A stretch of 64,000 bases of DNA from Dreissena polymorpha (Eukaryota; Mollusca; Bivalvia; Myida; Dreissenidae), in assembly GCF_020536995.1 (NCBI RefSeq), contig NC_068359.1, positions 106,525,257 through 106,589,256 of the forward strand, read 5' to 3'. Within the stretch, counting starts at the first letter, position 1. Each line of letters starts with the position of its first letter. The translations under genes and the position numbers were made by a program. Positions 62,201-64,000 of the stretch are shown one piece after another. The notes beneath the pieces were generated by a model. The model saw only the letters and a program-made list of their open reading frames with translations. It did not search any database and had not been told where the DNA came from.

Positions 62201-63864
62201 CAACGTTAACAATAAGAGTTATACAAATAAATACACGTTTAATCCGTTAGAGTCAGAAATTCATTATTAATAAGTTTAAATAAATTGTATATTAGGAAAA
62301 TGGTTTAACAATAAAGCAACACCACAACATATAGTTTAACATTTACAAGTATTTAGTTAATGCAGAATCGTTATTAAAACAAAATGTGACATGTATACCT
62401 GGAGGGCATAATATTATGTCAGCCGACTGTCCTTAACATTTCAGAGGGGATTGAAACACTTCCGTAAAATGCATAATGCATATTAACAGAACGTCGTTAT
62501 TTTCTTAAACATAAAAGAGTTCACACACATAAACGTTTTCATTGAAATAAGACTGTTGGTAATAATTTTCAATTAAACGTTCATTTGGAAACTAAGACAC
62601 TCGTGATGGTCAGAAAAAATGGTTGAAGTAAGGCGCTGCTTAGGGATGTGTAGAATATCAATATCGTATTGGTTGATCGCGGGCTTATCAGGTCCTTTGC
62701 TTGACAGCAGGTGAGTGGTCTATTGATGTAGTGTTTAATATACATTGTAACATATAGTTTTTTTATCAGAACATAACACACAAAAACCAGCGTTCCTTTA
62801 CCCATAGCCCATGTTATAACACAGTATGTACTACGCCTTTGTAGACCACTGGTATCAAGATATCGCTCTGGTTCGCCTAGCGTCCACTGTCAACCCGGGG
62901 CCAGATGGACCCCAGGTGGCACCCGTGCAACTCCCGGCACCACGTGATTCATCATTTCCGGCCCTTGGTGACCGATGTCAAATCATGGGATGGGGATGCA
63001 CTTCAGCAGGTAAACATGTACTATTATTACTGTTTGCTAACTGGTGTACTGTTTCAGTGTTATTAAAACTAATCGTGCCTTTATATTTATACTAAATGGG
63101 GTATTGTGTTAATTGGATTAGGTTGTAAAGTGCATTGCAGATATTGATAATTATTACGAGCGAAATGTTCTTGCGAGGTTTTAAAAATGCTATTGTTTCT
63201 ACGGGTACGCCTTTGAAAACCTGTTATTTCCGTGACTACTAAGATTATGTTTGCAGGTGGTGGTATTTCCCGGTACGCCCAGTCCATTGAGCTGCCCATC
63301 CTCGAGGACCGGATGTGCGAGTCCTTTTACCGGACCCGCTCCATGTACGGCCGCCTGTGTGCAGGCTTCAAGTCAGACACATCCGCAAAAGGGATATGTC
63401 CGGTAAGCACCGCTCACACACCGCTCACACACCGCTCATACACCGCTCACACACCGCTCACACACCGCTCACACACCGCACACACACCGCTCAAACACCG
63501 CTCACACACCGCTCACACAGTGCTTTGTTATCCAATTCAAACACTTAAAGGGACTTGCTCACAGATCGGTACAATTACATAAAAGACATACCTTATTTTT
63601 TCAATCATAAGAAATTCCGTTGTAATAAGATATTTCTGCCATAGTAAGCTATCATATATTGAAGTGATAGTATAACTGACGGTAAGACGTCCCCTGTTTT
63701 AGGGTGACTCCGGCGGGCCGCTCATGTGCCGCACGTTTACGGGGGAGACCGTGCAGGTCGGAATCGCAAGCTTCACGAGCCGGGACAGCCCGGAGCGGTT
63801 CCCGGCAGTCTTCACACGAGTATCTGACTACGTGGACTGGATACGCCTCTATACGCGTATCTGA
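56223..63864 (+). CDS. Secreted chymotrypsin-fold (S1) serine protease
   Basis: Seven exons: 56223-56283, 56615-56825, 58113-58170, 59648-59765, 62825-63009, 63257-63402 and 63703-63864 (about 313 residues). Exon 1 encodes a signal peptide (KLPILIGTFIVLASVGQ). Activation would cut VKR|VIGG. The triad is present: His in LTAAHCFDGG, Asp in DIALVRL, Ser in GDSGGPL. Expected Cys are seen at YCGG/AAHC, RCQIMGWG/LMC and RMCESF/RLCAGF. The S1-floor position (six before the Ser) is Gly, not Asp, so a tryptic specificity is unlikely and elastase- or chymotrypsin-like cleavage is inferred. All junctions are in phase except exon 4 to 5, where one base is unaccounted for; a small exon may be missing. Ends at TGA 63862-63864. 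Confidence 0.85.
56615..56825 (+). CDS. Protease exon 2, activation site and catalytic His
   Basis: This exon encodes the zymogen linker, the RVIGG activation site, and the strand up to WILTAAHCFDGG with the catalytic His. Its last 20-odd bases, together with the donor GTAGGTAG, are the template of the 30-bp minisatellite that follows immediately. The first donor (GG|GTAGGT, phase 2) joins correctly to exon 3 at 58113. Confidence 0.85.
56827..57850. repeat. 30-bp minisatellite copied from exon/intron border
   Basis: About 34 units of GTAGCCGCGCACTGCTTTGA then CGGCGGGTAG follow exon 2 directly. Each unit repeats the exon sequence for AHCFDGG plus the splice donor GTAGGTAG. The period is a multiple of three, so all minus frames remain open for over 330 codons as ten-residue periodic peptides. 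On the plus strand the frame of the exon meets TAG in each full unit. Confidence 0.97.
58171..59647. other. Protease intron 3
   Basis: AT-rich intron with a truncated relative of the 51475 element at about 59357-59520, itself containing an inverted pair (AAGCCCAGCCTGCGCA and complement). No exon seen. Confidence 0.5.
60048..60268. repeat. Minisatellite, 21-bp unit, about 10 copies
   Basis: The unit AACATGGCTAGTCATACACT plus G is almost perfect. As 21 is a multiple of three, both strands read through as seven-residue repeats (plus-strand MASHTLNN type). Intronic in the protease gene, so not regarded as coding. Confidence 0.95.
60598..61100. mobile_element. TTAA-flanked MITE carrying a tRNA-like sequence
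   Basis: Ends are AGGGGCCCTTTCAC at the left and GTGAAAAGGCCCCT at the right, with TTAA on both sides (60594-60597 and 61101-61104). The 503-bp element has AT-rich sides around the tRNA-like core at 60881-60965. TTAA duplication again suggests a piggyBac-type non-autonomous element. Confidence 0.85.
60881..60965 (+). other. tRNA-Leu/Ser-like pseudogene within MITE
   Basis: It contains TGGCCGAGTGGTCTAATTGG, an exact class II A box with D arm, and GGTTCGAGTCC, an exact B box, about 60 bases apart, with a long variable arm as in Leu or Ser tRNAs. Acceptor pairing looks poor and the anticodon arm is unclear, so I call it tRNA-like, not a functional tRNA. The matched A and B boxes could still recruit RNA polymerase III. 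Confidence 0.65.
61110..62820. other. Protease intron 4, distal part
   Basis: It holds a three-copy tandem repeat of about 55-60 bp at 61715-61930 (CATGATGACAGATATACGAG and GTTGTCGAAT phrases). A small exon completing the exon 4/5 phase could lie in this intron, but I could not find it. Confidence 0.5.
63408..63520. repeat. 10-bp tandem repeat next to a splice donor
   Basis: About 11 copies of ACCGCTCACAC start five bases after the exon 6 donor (GTAAGC). A fragment starting TTAAAGGGACTTGCTCACAG follows at 63545, shared with 33347. Confidence 0.92.
63703..63864 (+). CDS. Protease exon 7, catalytic Ser and C-terminus
   Basis: It opens at GDSGGPLMCR with the catalytic Ser and ends with the terminal helix (VSDYVDWIRLYTRI). 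The segment between (VQVGIASFTSRDSP) lacks both the usual Gly of SWG and the Cys that normally pairs with the Cys before the active Ser, so that Cys would be unpaired or pair elsewhere. Confidence 0.88.
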   Translation, partial: GDSGGPLMCRTFTGETVQVGIASFTSRDSPERFPAVFTRVSDYVDWIRLYTRI

Positions 63865-64000
63865 CCTTGCTAGATGTAAAATTTATACTGTATTATGTTA
63901 CGTGTTCGTGTACATTTGAGTTTTAAACTCTAAAGCAAATGAAAGTTGCGAAACATTTTCGAAGAATTTTTGTGATTTTTTTTCCAAAACCCCATGTTCA

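Overview
The window is eukaryotic, gene-poor and repeat-rich: short exons with GT/AG borders, long AT-rich introns, many minisatellites and small inverted-repeat transposons. Gene content and one recurrent TTAA-flanked element whose ends read CCCATTTATGCCTAG suggest a bivalve mollusc, probably a dreissenid mussel. The species call rests on memory of that repeat and is an inference.

Layout. 1.3-1.7 kb: single-exon TMEM60-like membrane protein (-). 2.7-6.8 kb: fragments of a MULE-type transposase and of a LINE. 5.3-18.1 kb or beyond: a cadherin-repeat gene (+) whose exons I could join in phase from the signal peptide through about three cadherin repeats; its introns hold a 1.9 kb array of 23-bp repeats and several microsatellites. 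19.7-25.7 kb: minisatellites, including a 43-bp array broken by two copies of a 1-kb element, one of which carries a nested transposon. 29.3-33.3 kb: a three-exon rhodopsin-class-like receptor (+) with an about 745-residue cytoplasmic tail. 34.7-52.4 kb: a 13-exon gene (-), convergent with the receptor gene, encoding a kyphoscoliosis-peptidase/hillarin-like protein that appears to be joined to a dynein-stalk-like C-terminus. Its largest intron holds a 680-bp fold-back element and a 5.3-kb array of 56-bp repeats. 56.2-63.9 kb: a secreted chymotrypsin-fold serine protease (+) in which the exon-2/intron-2 junction has been amplified about 34 times as a 30-bp minisatellite.

The genes show no sign of working together; they look like unrelated neighbours. 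The points most worth following are the KY/dynein-stalk fusion, the amplified catalytic-His exon border, the receptor lacking several class A signature motifs, the 56-bp array with a GATA-type site in nearly every unit, and the nested transposon whose empty site is preserved in the sister copy. All exon models come from reading splice signals, phases and protein patterns by eye; no alignment or transcript data were used.
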